This document shows positions 1-7,249 of a DNA stretch of 32,304 bases, one piece after another (the stretch's first letter is position 1; the number at the start of each line of letters is the position of its first letter). The position numbers and the translations under genes are program-made. Location of the stretch: the NCBI RefSeq assembly GCF_945956895.1, contig NZ_CAMFJF010000037.1:1-32304 (forward strand), written 5' to 3'. The DNA comes from an uncultured Allobosea sp. (GTDB taxonomy: Bacteria > Pseudomonadota > Alphaproteobacteria > Rhizobiales > Beijerinckiaceae). The notes below the pieces were generated by a model, which saw nothing but the letters and a program-made list of their open reading frames with translations, was not told the DNA's origin and ran no database searches.

Positions 1-31
1 GCTCGCACGGGCCGGCATCCGAAACCCTTCA

Positions 32-54
32 CAGGAGGCGATATTGACCTCCTG
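32..54 (-). terminator. Hairpin just downstream of the SDR gene
   Basis: CAGGAGG (32-38) and CCTCCTG (48-54) form a perfect 7-bp inverted repeat around a 9-nt loop. It lies about 40 nt beyond the stop codon of the last gene of the leftward catabolic operon. No U-run follows on the minus strand, so it is at best a weak or Rho-assisted terminator. Nothing else is recognisable in positions 1-94. Confidence 0.3.
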
Positions 55-94
55 GCCGGAAGCGGACACTCACCTACCGTTACGGGGAGCGGTT

Positions 95-880
95 TCAAAT
101 TCCGCGGATCATGCCTCCGTCGATGCGGATTTTTGCACCCGTCATATAGCTCGCCCGCTCGCTTGCGAGGAATGTGACGACATCGGCGAATTCCTGCGGT
201 TTGCCGTAGCGGCCGGCGGGGATTGCCGCCATCGAGGCCTGCGCCACGGCCTCGCGGGTGCCGCCGTTGCGGGCCGCTGCGGCATCGTCAAGCTGGTCGA
301 CGCGCTCAGTGTGGATCCGGCCCGGGAGCACGACGTTGACCGTGACGCCGCTGCCCGCGACCTCCGAGGCCAGCGTTTTCGACCAGCCGATCACGGCGGC
401 GCGGATTCCGTTGGACAGGGCGAGCCGTGGGATCGGTTGCTCCACGCCGGAGGAGGCGATGGTGACGATCCGGCCGAAGCCGCGCTCCGTCATACCAGGC
501 AGCAGGCGCTGCGCCAGATGGAACAGGTTGGCCGCCATACCTTCGAAATGCCTGAGCCAGTCCTCGCGCTTCGCATCGCGCGCTTCACCGGGGGGCGGAC
601 CGCCGGAATTGCCGATCAGGATGTCGATGCCGCCTTCCGCGATCAGCTTGTCCGCAAGTGCATCGACCGAGGCGATATCGGCAAGGTCGAGCTTCGTTGC
701 GCTGGCGCGGCCGCGCTGCCCGGCCGGCAGGCCGGCGATCCAGTTTTCCGTGACGTCGGTGCTGCGTGCCGCTGCGATGACGGTTGCACCCTCCGCGGCG
801 AGCGTCTGCGCGATCACCGCGCCGAGCCCACGGCTGGCGCCCAATACAAGGGCGCGCTTTCCAACAAGTCCGAGGTCCAT
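95..880 (-). CDS. SDR family oxidoreductase with atypical active site
   Basis: This 261-residue protein has a Rossmann fold. The dinucleotide-binding motif GASRGLG is at residues 14-20, NSGG (91-94) replaces the usual NNAG, and the C-terminal IDGGMIRGI is typical of the classical short-chain dehydrogenase family. The expected catalytic Tyr-x-x-x-Lys, 13 residues after the active-site Ser (S143), reads Ser156-N-G-I-Arg160. The normal proton relay is therefore absent. Some FabG-like SDR subfamilies are known to carry this substitution, so it may not be a pseudo-enzyme. It is the last gene of the operon, and its start overlaps the stop of the DapA-family gene by one base. Its likely role is oxidation or reduction of a late intermediate; the substrate cannot be read from sequence. 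Confidence 0.9.
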   Translation of the reverse strand: MDLGLVGKRALVLGASRGLGAVIAQTLAAEGATVIAAARSTDVTENWIAGLPAGQRGRASATKLDLADIASVDALADKLIAEGGIDILIGNSGGPPPGEARDAKREDWLRHFEGMAANLFHLAQRLLPGMTERGFGRIVTIASSGVEQPIPRLALSNGIRAAVIGWSKTLASEVAGSGVTVNVVLPGRIHTERVDQLDDAAAARNGGTREAVAQASMAAIPAGRYGKPQEFADVVTFLASERASYMTGAKIRIDGGMIRGI

Positions 881-1809
881 CAGCCGATCTCCTTCAGGCG
901 CCGTTCCTGCCGCGCGATGAGCCGTTCGATATCGGCGATATCGGACTTCGACAGCGCTCCGCCGGGCTTGCGCAGGCTGCCCGAGGCGATCGCGCCGCGC
1001 TTCGCCAGCGTGTACTTGCGGATGGCGAGGCCAAGACCGGGCTGCTGCTCGTAGCGCGCCAGCGGCAGATAGGCGTCGAACAGGTCATGCGCCCGCTCGA
1101 CCTGGCCGGCCGCATGCGCCTTCCAGACATCGACCATCATCTCGGGATAGGCGAAGCCGGTCATGGCGCCGTTGGCCCCGCGCGACAATTCCTCCGGCAG
1201 GAACATCCCGCCATTGCCGACAAGGATCGAGATGCGGCGTCCGCCCTTGTCACTTGCCGCGCGCAGCGCCGAGATCTTGGCGAGCCCCGGCCAATCCTCG
1301 TGCTTGAGCATGACGCAGGACGGGTGGGCGGCGACGATTTTCAGGATCACGGCGGACGTGATCTGGACCTGTGTGACCAGCGGAAAATCCTGCAGCACGA
1401 AGGGGGTCTTCGGGCCCAGCGTCTCCGCCACCATGGCGTAGTAGGAGACGATCTGGTCGTCGGTGCGCAGGTTCGAGGGCGGCGCGACCATGACGCCGGC
1501 CGCGCCGTCGCTCATCACACTTTCGCTGAGCTCGGCCATCGCGGCGAAGCCGGCTGCCGAGACGCCGGCAACGACCGGAACGCGTCCGTCGACCCGCTTC
1601 AGCACGCGGCGTACGAAGATGCGGGATTCCTCGGCCGTCAGCTTCGGCGCCTCGCCCATCATGCCAAGCACGGTGAGGCCGGTCGCGCCCTTCTCCAGGT
1701 AGAAATCGACCATGCGGTCGGTGCTGTCGAGATCGAGCGCGCCGGTTTCGGTGAAGGGCGTCACCGCGATGACGTAGACGCCGTCAGCGGTTTCGTCGAG
1801 CAGAGCCAT
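880..1809 (-). CDS. Dihydrodipicolinate synthase (DapA/NanA) family lyase
   Basis: This 309-residue TIM-barrel class I aldolase has the family landmarks GMMGEAPKL (49-57, equivalent of GTTGE) and the Schiff-base lysine K169 in CVMLKHED. The catalytic Tyr of the usual YN-x-P motif is replaced by Gln140 in VLQDFP, which argues against true lysine-pathway DapA. Members with this change are generally catabolic 2-oxo-acid lyases or dehydratases of unknown substrate. It lies between the FAD dehydrogenase and the SDR, with 8 nt to the upstream stop, so it is clearly part of the same transcript. I infer that it cleaves or dehydrates a 2-oxo acid produced by the upstream dehydrogenase. Confidence 0.9.
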   Translation of the reverse strand: MALLDETADGVYVIAVTPFTETGALDLDSTDRMVDFYLEKGATGLTVLGMMGEAPKLTAEESRIFVRRVLKRVDGRVPVVAGVSAAGFAAMAELSESVMSDGAAGVMVAPPSNLRTDDQIVSYYAMVAETLGPKTPFVLQDFPLVTQVQITSAVILKIVAAHPSCVMLKHEDWPGLAKISALRAASDKGGRRISILVGNGGMFLPEELSRGANGAMTGFAYPEMMVDVWKAHAAGQVERAHDLFDAYLPLARYEQQPGLGLAIRKYTLAKRGAIASGSLRKPGGALSKSDIADIERLIARQERRLKEIG

Positions 1810-1817
1810 GATGGTCC

Positions 1818-3257
1818 TCAGTTGTTCGTGTGAGAAGGTGAGGGCTTGCCTGGTAGAAGCTTGCCAGGGTTGAGCAGCCCCGCGGGGTCGAGCAGGTCTT
1901 TCAACGAGCGCATCAGGTCGAACTCGATCGGCGCCTTTCGGAGCGCCATCTCGCCGACGCGCAACTGGCCGATGCCGTGTTCGGCGCTGATCGAGCCGCG
2001 CCAGCGGCCGATCTCGTCATGGACGATGCGGGTCAGTTCGGGCGCGAGCGCCGCGAACGCAGCCGGGTCCTGATCCATGCCCGGCAGCAGGTTGTAATGC
2101 AGGTTGCCGTCGCCGAGATGGCCGAACACGATTGGCCGGACACTGGGCGCCGCCGCCCTGACGGCGGTATCGGCCGCGGCGACGAACTCCGCCATGGCTG
2201 AGACCGGCATTGAGACGTCGTGCTTGGCCGCCTTGCCGGCGCGCACCAGCGCCTCAGACACGCCTTCGCGGATGCGCCAGAACGCCTTGGCTTGGGTGCC
2301 GTCCTGAGCCACGGCTGCATCGATGGCGAGCCCGGCCTCGACCCCGCCGACCAGCGCGGCTTCAAGCTTTTCACGCAACGCCACCTCGTCATCCTGATCG
2401 GACAGTTCGATCAGCACGGCGGCCGGCGGCATCTCCGCCAGTGGCAGGCGCGCGTCGGCGATATGCTGAAGGATCAGCGCGAGGCAGTCGCCGGTCATGA
2501 ATTCGAAGGCGGTGACGCGGTCCCCGCAGCGATCGCGGACCGCACCGAGCAGCGACAAGGCCGCAGCTGTATCCCGCACGGCGACGAAGGCGGTGGCACG
2601 CGCCTGCGGCCGGGCGAAGAGCTTGAGTACTGCACCGGTGATGATGCCGAGCGTTCCTTCGGAGCCGATGAAGAGATCGCGGAGCGCGTAGCCGGTATTG
2701 TCCTTGCGGAGCGCTGTCAGCCCGTCCCAGATGCGTCCGTCGGCCAGCACGACCTCAAGCCCCAGCGTGAGCTCCCGCATCGTGCCGTAGCGCAGCACGG
2801 CGACGCCGCCGGCATTGGCCGCGAGATTGCCGCCGATGGTGCAGCTGCCCTCGGCGCCGAGGCTCAGCGGAAAGAAGCGCCCGGCGGCCTCGGCCGCCTG
2901 CTGCACCTTGGCCAGGACGACGCCGGCATCGACGGTGATCGTATTGCTGACGGAGTCGATATTGCGAATGCGATTGAGTCGCATAAGCGACAAGACGATG
3001 GCTTCGCCCGTCTCATCAGGCGTGGCACCACCGGACATGCTGGTATTGCCGCCCTGGGGCACGACCGGCACGCCATGGCTGGCGCAGAGCCGCATCACGG
3101 CGGCGACCTCCTCGGTCGAGCCCGGCCGTACTACGGCCCGCGCGGCGCCGCGATACTTGCCGAGCCAGTCGGTCAGGAAGGGGGCCTGGTCCTGCGCGGA
3201 GACGAGCACATTCGCCTCGCCGAGGAGCCCGGCGAGTTCAGCTGTGAGCTTGTCCAT
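1818..3257 (-). CDS. FAD-binding oxidoreductase, D-2-hydroxyacid dehydrogenase (GlcD/D2HGDH) family
   Basis: This 479-residue protein has an N-terminal FAD_binding_4 (PCMH-type) domain. The flavin motif PQGGNTSMSGGA is at 67-78, and GSEGTLGIITGAVLKLF follows later in that domain. A C-terminal FAD-oxidase_C domain ends with EHGIG (about 426-430) and the family signature LLDPAGLLNPGK. Relatives oxidise D-lactate, glycolate or D-2-hydroxyglutarate and pass electrons to a quinone or flavoprotein. The open frame extends 129 codons further upstream, but that stretch is a shadow of the racemase gene. The ATG at 3257 has a GGAGG ribosome site and sits 2 nt after the racemase stop. In this locus it probably oxidises a hydroxy acid derived from the released amino acid; this is inference. 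Confidence 0.92.
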   Translation of the reverse strand: MDKLTAELAGLLGEANVLVSAQDQAPFLTDWLGKYRGAARAVVRPGSTEEVAAVMRLCASHGVPVVPQGGNTSMSGGATPDETGEAIVLSLMRLNRIRNIDSVSNTITVDAGVVLAKVQQAAEAAGRFFPLSLGAEGSCTIGGNLAANAGGVAVLRYGTMRELTLGLEVVLADGRIWDGLTALRKDNTGYALRDLFIGSEGTLGIITGAVLKLFARPQARATAFVAVRDTAAALSLLGAVRDRCGDRVTAFEFMTGDCLALILQHIADARLPLAEMPPAAVLIELSDQDDEVALREKLEAALVGGVEAGLAIDAAVAQDGTQAKAFWRIREGVSEALVRAGKAAKHDVSMPVSAMAEFVAAADTAVRAAAPSVRPIVFGHLGDGNLHYNLLPGMDQDPAAFAALAPELTRIVHDEIGRWRGSISAEHGIGQLRVGEMALRKAPIEFDLMRSLKDLLDPAGLLNPGKLLPGKPSPSHTNN

Positions 3258-3259
3258 GG

Positions 3260-3943
3260 TCAGCCTCCGTCGAGAGGGCGCCCGCCCCAGCCCAGCCTGA
3301 CGCGCCCGATCGCCATGGTCACCGCGGCCTGGGTTGGCTCGACGATGGGGATGCCGAGCGCTCGTTCCAGCGGCTCGCGGAAGCGCGCCATCCCGGCGCA
3401 GCCCATCACCAGCACGTCGGCATGATGGGTGTCGCGCAAGGTCCGTCCGACGCCGATCATGCGCTCCAGCGTGACCCGCTCGTCGGCCATTTCCTGAATG
3501 GTGAGGTTCACCGGCAGGTCGCCGGCGAAGCGCCCCATCATGCCCATGGCGCCGAGATAGCGCAGGTGACGCGGGATCGAGTTCTGCAGCATGGCGACGA
3601 TGCCGAAGCGCTGGCCGAGCGTCAGCGCCGTCAGCACCCCGCATTCGGCGATGCCGAGCACGGGCTTCGTGCTTTGCTCGCGCAGGGCATGCATGCCGGG
3701 ATCGGAGAAGCAGGCGACGACGAAGGCGGAAGCGTCGTTTTCAAGGCTTGCGGCCCGCTTGAGCAGGGCGGGAATCAGCCCATCGACATCGCGCTGCGAC
3801 TGGATGCCGGGCGGCCCGTCAGCCAGCGTCAGGCATTCGATCGCCGGGCCGCCGGCCATGCGCAGGGGCGCGATCGCGACGTCGATCTCGCGGGTCACGC
3901 GCTCGGTCGAGTTCGGGTTGATGACGTAGACCGTGCCGCTCAC
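3260..3943 (-). CDS. Asp/Glu racemase superfamily protein, hydantoin/allantoin racemase-like
   Basis: This 227-residue protein shows the two-cysteine acid/base pair of the family: C78 in VVACFSDPG and C182 in VLVMGCAGMAR. It begins with the INPNSTERVT segment typical of hydantoin and allantoin racemases. Such enzymes invert C5 of a 5-substituted hydantoin without a cofactor, so enantiomers not accepted by a stereospecific hydrolase can be used. The start is GTG, preceded by AAGGAGAGG, and it overlaps the flavin-reductase stop as GTGA, indicating translational coupling. Having both an L-type (M20) and a D-type (nitrilase-fold) carbamoylase in the locus fits a racemase role. Allantoin racemase or maleate-isomerase-like activity are alternatives. 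Confidence 0.88.
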   Translation of the reverse strand: MSGTVYVINPNSTERVTREIDVAIAPLRMAGGPAIECLTLADGPPGIQSQRDVDGLIPALLKRAASLENDASAFVVACFSDPGMHALREQSTKPVLGIAECGVLTALTLGQRFGIVAMLQNSIPRHLRYLGAMGMMGRFAGDLPVNLTIQEMADERVTLERMIGVGRTLRDTHHADVLVMGCAGMARFREPLERALGIPIVEPTQAAVTMAIGRVRLGWGGRPLDGG

Positions 3944-4602
3944 GACACCTCTCCTTCGGGAATGCTGGCTCGGGCCCGGTCGCGCCAGCCGTCCAGCGTC
4001 TGGCGCGGCTCCTGGAAGCGGTCGCCCAGGCCGAGATACCAGTCGGCGCCGTGCAGACGGCCGACGAGGTCGAGCTTGTCGATATCGACATGTAGCCGTT
4101 CGTTGACGATGCCGTCGCGGATATGGAGATGGACGATCTCACCGACGACGAGATTGCGATGCTTGCTGCCGAACGAGAGCGAGACCGTCTCGCGGCATTC
4201 GAGCTGGACGGGCGAGGCGGCAAGCCGCGGCGCCGCGACCTTGGCGCTCGCCACGGTGTCGAGCCCGGCTGCTGCGATCTCATCGACCTCGGAGGGAAAG
4301 TCGATGGCACAGACCTGCATCGCTGCGACCATCGCCCGGTCGACGAGATTGACGACGAAGCCGCCAGTCTCGCGGATATTGCGCATCGTGTCCTTCAGCG
4401 GCTCGGTGCCGCTGCGGCCCTCGATGCCGAGCACGACCAGCGGCGGCGCATGGCTGAAGACGTTGAAGAAGCTGAAGGGCGCGGCATTGGCGCTGCCCTT
4501 CTCGTCGACCGTGGTGACGAGTGCGATCGGGCGCGGCAGCACCGTGTTGACCAGAAGCTTGTAGAGATCGCGCTCCCTGAGGTCGTCCGCTGCCCAGTCC
4601 AT
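3940..4602 (-). CDS. Flavin reductase family protein (FMN-binding split barrel)
   Basis: This 220-residue protein belongs to the DIM6/NTAB flavin-reductase-like family. The N-terminal PRPIALVTTVDEKGSANAAP segment and the SFFNVFSHAPPLVVLGI segment line the FMN site. Relatives reduce free or bound FMN for a partner monooxygenase, or act as small flavoenzymes. No monooxygenase gene is present in the window, so its partner is unknown. The open frame continues 33 codons upstream inside the hydrolase gene, but ATG 4602, 4 nt after that gene's stop, is the sensible start. Its end overlaps the racemase GTG start. Confidence 0.88.
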   Translation of the reverse strand: MDWAADDLRERDLYKLLVNTVLPRPIALVTTVDEKGSANAAPFSFFNVFSHAPPLVVLGIEGRSGTEPLKDTMRNIRETGGFVVNLVDRAMVAAMQVCAIDFPSEVDEIAAAGLDTVASAKVAAPRLAASPVQLECRETVSLSFGSKHRNLVVGEIVHLHIRDGIVNERLHVDIDKLDLVGRLHGADWYLGLGDRFQEPRQTLDGWRDRARASIPEGEVS

Positions 4603-4606
4603 CGCC

Positions 4607-5851
4607 TTAGCCCAGCTGCACGTCGAGCAGGCGCACCGTCTCGGCGAGAACGCGGGCGCCGTCGCCGGCCTGGTCCGGCGTAATCGATTCCTCCGGCGCA
4701 TGGCTGCGCCCTTCGAGGCAGGGCACGAAGATCATGCCGACCGGGCCGATATGGGCGATGTGGACGCCGTCGTGGCCGGCGCCGCTCGGCAGGTCACGCG
4801 TGGCGAGCCCGAGCGAAGTCGAAGCGTTCGCGATGGCCGAGCGGACCTCCGGCGCGCAGGCGGTCGGCGCGACATGGCTGATCGGCTCGACCGCGATCGT
4901 GAGGCGAAGCTCTTCGAGGGCAGGGCGCAGGTCGCGAACCAGAGCTTCGCCGAAGGCCTTCACCGCGGCCTCGTTGCCGGAGCGGACTTCGAGCGTCAGC
5001 ACGGCCTCGCCCGGCACGGCGTTCGAGGCGTTGGGGCTAACCTCGATGCGCCCGAAGGTGGCGACGAGCGGCTGGTTGTCCCGCGCCGTTGCGAGTGCGC
5101 GCTTGTAGGCGGCCTCGATCAGCTTCGCAGCGCCGACAAGCGCATCGGCCCGCAGCGGCATCGGCGTAGCACCCGCATGGTCGGCCCGGCCGGTGACGAT
5201 AATGCGCTCGCGGCGGATGCCGACGATATCGGTGACGATGCCGATCGGGATGCGCTCGTTCTCCAGCACGCGGCCCTGCTCGATATGGACCTCGACATAG
5301 GCCGCGATGCCATCGCTCGGCCGCTTGACCGAGGCCAGCTCCGCCGGCCGCCCGCCGACGAAACCGATGCCTTCGCGCAGCGTCAGGCCGTCCGGGCGGA
5401 TCAGCGCCAGATGCTCTTGCGTCAAGGTGCCGGCGAGCGCACGGCTGCCGATGCAGGACAGGCCGAACTCGCTCGGCTCCTCCGCCAGGAAATCGACGAC
5501 CTCCAGCGTATGGCGCAGGCGGTCGCCGCGCTCGCTGAAGCTCTGCGCGACCTCCAGCGCGGCGAGCACGCCGAGAATGCCGTCATAGCGCCCGCCTGAG
5601 GGCACCGTGTCGGAATGCGAGCCGATCAGAATCGGCTTCAGGCTCGGATCGGCGCCGGCAAGCCGGCCGATCAGGTTGCCGGCCGCGTCGAGCTCCGTTT
5701 CCAGCCCGGCTTCGCGGAATTCCGCTGCCAGCCATTCGCGGCCTTCGAGAAAGCGCGCGGTGAAGGAGCGGCGCGTCCACGGGCGCTCCGGGTCGGTGAT
5801 CCCGGAGAGCGTCTCGATGCGCCGCCAGAGCCGGTCCTGATTGATCGACAT
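4607..5851 (-). CDS. Zn-dependent M20 amidohydrolase, N-carbamoyl-L-amino acid hydrolase / allantoate amidohydrolase type
   Basis: This 414-residue protein carries the metal ligands of the L-carbamoylase/allantoate amidohydrolase group: H79 in GSHSDTVPSGGRYDG, D90, E124-E125 in AEEPSEFG, H189 in HIEQG and H384 in SHAPEE. GRADHAGATPM (221-231) belongs to the dimerisation domain and SGAGHDG (356-362) is also conserved. The reaction is hydrolysis of an N-carbamoyl amino acid to amino acid, CO2 and ammonia, following hydantoin ring opening. Allantoate hydrolysis is the main alternative and cannot be excluded from sequence. ATG 5851 lies 4 nt after the amidohydrolase stop; the 39 upstream open codons are a shadow. 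It is the third gene of the operon. Confidence 0.92.
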   Translation of the reverse strand: MSINQDRLWRRIETLSGITDPERPWTRRSFTARFLEGREWLAAEFREAGLETELDAAGNLIGRLAGADPSLKPILIGSHSDTVPSGGRYDGILGVLAALEVAQSFSERGDRLRHTLEVVDFLAEEPSEFGLSCIGSRALAGTLTQEHLALIRPDGLTLREGIGFVGGRPAELASVKRPSDGIAAYVEVHIEQGRVLENERIPIGIVTDIVGIRRERIIVTGRADHAGATPMPLRADALVGAAKLIEAAYKRALATARDNQPLVATFGRIEVSPNASNAVPGEAVLTLEVRSGNEAAVKAFGEALVRDLRPALEELRLTIAVEPISHVAPTACAPEVRSAIANASTSLGLATRDLPSGAGHDGVHIAHIGPVGMIFVPCLEGRSHAPEESITPDQAGDGARVLAETVRLLDVQLG

Positions 5852-5855
5852 AGGC

Positions 5856-7205
5856 TTACGCTGCCGGGCGCAGGAAGCGGCCGTCGCCGGCCTTGTTGCG
5901 GATCTCCTTGCCGTCCCAGGCGAGCTGGCCGCGGACATAGGTCGCGGCGACGCGGACGCGGAACTCACGGCCCTCCATCGAACTCCACTTCACGGCCGAC
6001 AGGCTCTTGCTCGGGTCATGGATGAAGCGGCCGGGCTCCAGCACGGTGATGTCGGCATCGGCGCCGGCTTCGAGCCGGCCCTTGTCGGCGAGCAGGAAGG
6101 CCTTGGCCGGGCCCTCGCAAAGCTGCTTGACCACGATGGTGGGCGAGAGCCCATGCTCCTCGCAGCCGGTCCACAGCGCCGGCAGCAGTGTCTCGATCCC
6201 CGGCCCGCCCGAGGTGTTCTTGAAGACCATCGGATCGCCCTTCTTTTCCAGCCCCCAAGAGACGTGGTCCGACGAGATGAAGTCGCAATGACCGGCGGCG
6301 AGATGGCTCCAGAGCAACTCGCTCTCGGCCTTGGGGCGGATCGGCGGGTAGTGCTTCACCTTGGCTCCGAAGCGCGGCACATGCTCCTCGGCATTGAGCA
6401 TGAAGTACTGCACGCAGCTCTCGACCGTCGCCTTGGTGCCGGCGCGCTTGTACATGTTGCAGATCTCAAAGCCGCGCGAGGTCGAGACGTGGACAGCATG
6501 GGCCCGAGCGCCGGTCTCGGCGCCGATCTCGTAGATGCGGGCGGTCGCGAGATTCTCGACCAGCGGGGTATGGGCGCGCAGGAAGGCGTCCGGGCCGGTA
6601 TCTCCGGCCTCGATCAATCTGGCGATATTGCGCCGGGTCATCTCCTGGTCCTGGTTATGGACGCCGCAGAGCAGGCCGGTCGGCTCGATCAGCTTGAAGG
6701 CCTCGTAGAGCGTGTCGTCGCCGATGCGGGGAAAGCGCGTCGGGTTGGCCTCGAAGGTCGAGAATTTGAAGGCGCAGGCGCCGGCTTCAACGAGGCCCGG
6801 AATGGCATGCAGGCCGTTCTCGATGGTGATCGTGGCATAGAGCGCGACATCGACATGGGCGTCGCGCTCGACCACCGCGACCTTCTCGTTGAAGAGTTTT
6901 GCGCTGGTGACGGGCTCCGGCTCGTCATAGGGCATGTCGACCATCACGGTGACGCCGCCGGCCGCAGCCGCCCGCGAGCACATGCCGATGCCCTCGTGAT
7001 TGGCCTGGCTGCCGGAATGGACCTGCCCGTCGATCACGCCCGGCATGATCCACTGGCCGCGGAAATCCTGGGTCTCGCGGGCCGAGGGCGGCGTGCCCCG
7101 GCCGACCTTGCCGACCTTGCCGCCGCTGACGGCGACATAGCCGTCCTCGATGATCTGGTCGGCCAGCACGATATTGCCGCGAAGGACGAGATCGAAATCG
7201 CTCAT
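5856..7205 (-). CDS. Hydantoinase/dihydroorotase-like amidohydrolase with QxH in place of HxH
   Basis: This 449-residue amidohydrolase-superfamily (cyclic amidase) protein should open a cyclic ureide ring. It retains the carbamylatable lysine (K147 in CAFKFSTF), H183 (GVHNQDQE), H239 (HAVHVST) and D313 (SSDHVSW). The first metal motif, normally D-x-H-x-H after beta-strand 1, reads IDGQVHSGS, so Q61 replaces the first His and only H63 remains. The codon is CAG, a clean substitution rather than frame damage. The paralogue at 13479-14921 has the intact motif. The protein may bind one metal, act on an unusual substrate, or be a non-catalytic partner. It is the second gene of the operon, with 44 nt to the DUF917 stop and 4 nt to the carbamoylase start. 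Confidence 0.88.
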   Translation of the reverse strand: MSDFDLVLRGNIVLADQIIEDGYVAVSGGKVGKVGRGTPPSARETQDFRGQWIMPGVIDGQVHSGSQANHEGIGMCSRAAAAGGVTVMVDMPYDEPEPVTSAKLFNEKVAVVERDAHVDVALYATITIENGLHAIPGLVEAGACAFKFSTFEANPTRFPRIGDDTLYEAFKLIEPTGLLCGVHNQDQEMTRRNIARLIEAGDTGPDAFLRAHTPLVENLATARIYEIGAETGARAHAVHVSTSRGFEICNMYKRAGTKATVESCVQYFMLNAEEHVPRFGAKVKHYPPIRPKAESELLWSHLAAGHCDFISSDHVSWGLEKKGDPMVFKNTSGGPGIETLLPALWTGCEEHGLSPTIVVKQLCEGPAKAFLLADKGRLEAGADADITVLEPGRFIHDPSKSLSAVKWSSMEGREFRVRVAATYVRGQLAWDGKEIRNKAGDGRFLRPAA

Positions 7206-7249
7206 GGTCGGGGTATCCGGTTATTCAGGTGATAGACGTAAGGATGCGC

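Noticed and set aside
3258..3644. N-terminal 129-codon extension of the FAD oxidoreductase
   Set aside because: The residues are an Arg/Ala/His-rich out-of-frame reading of the racemase gene. The ATG at 3257 has a GGAGG site and begins the family sequence.
5841..7232. 463-codon open frame on the plus strand
   Set aside because: It is antisense to the QxH amidohydrolase gene. Its composition is Asp/Gly/Arg/His-rich without domains, as expected from the complement of GC-rich coding sequence.
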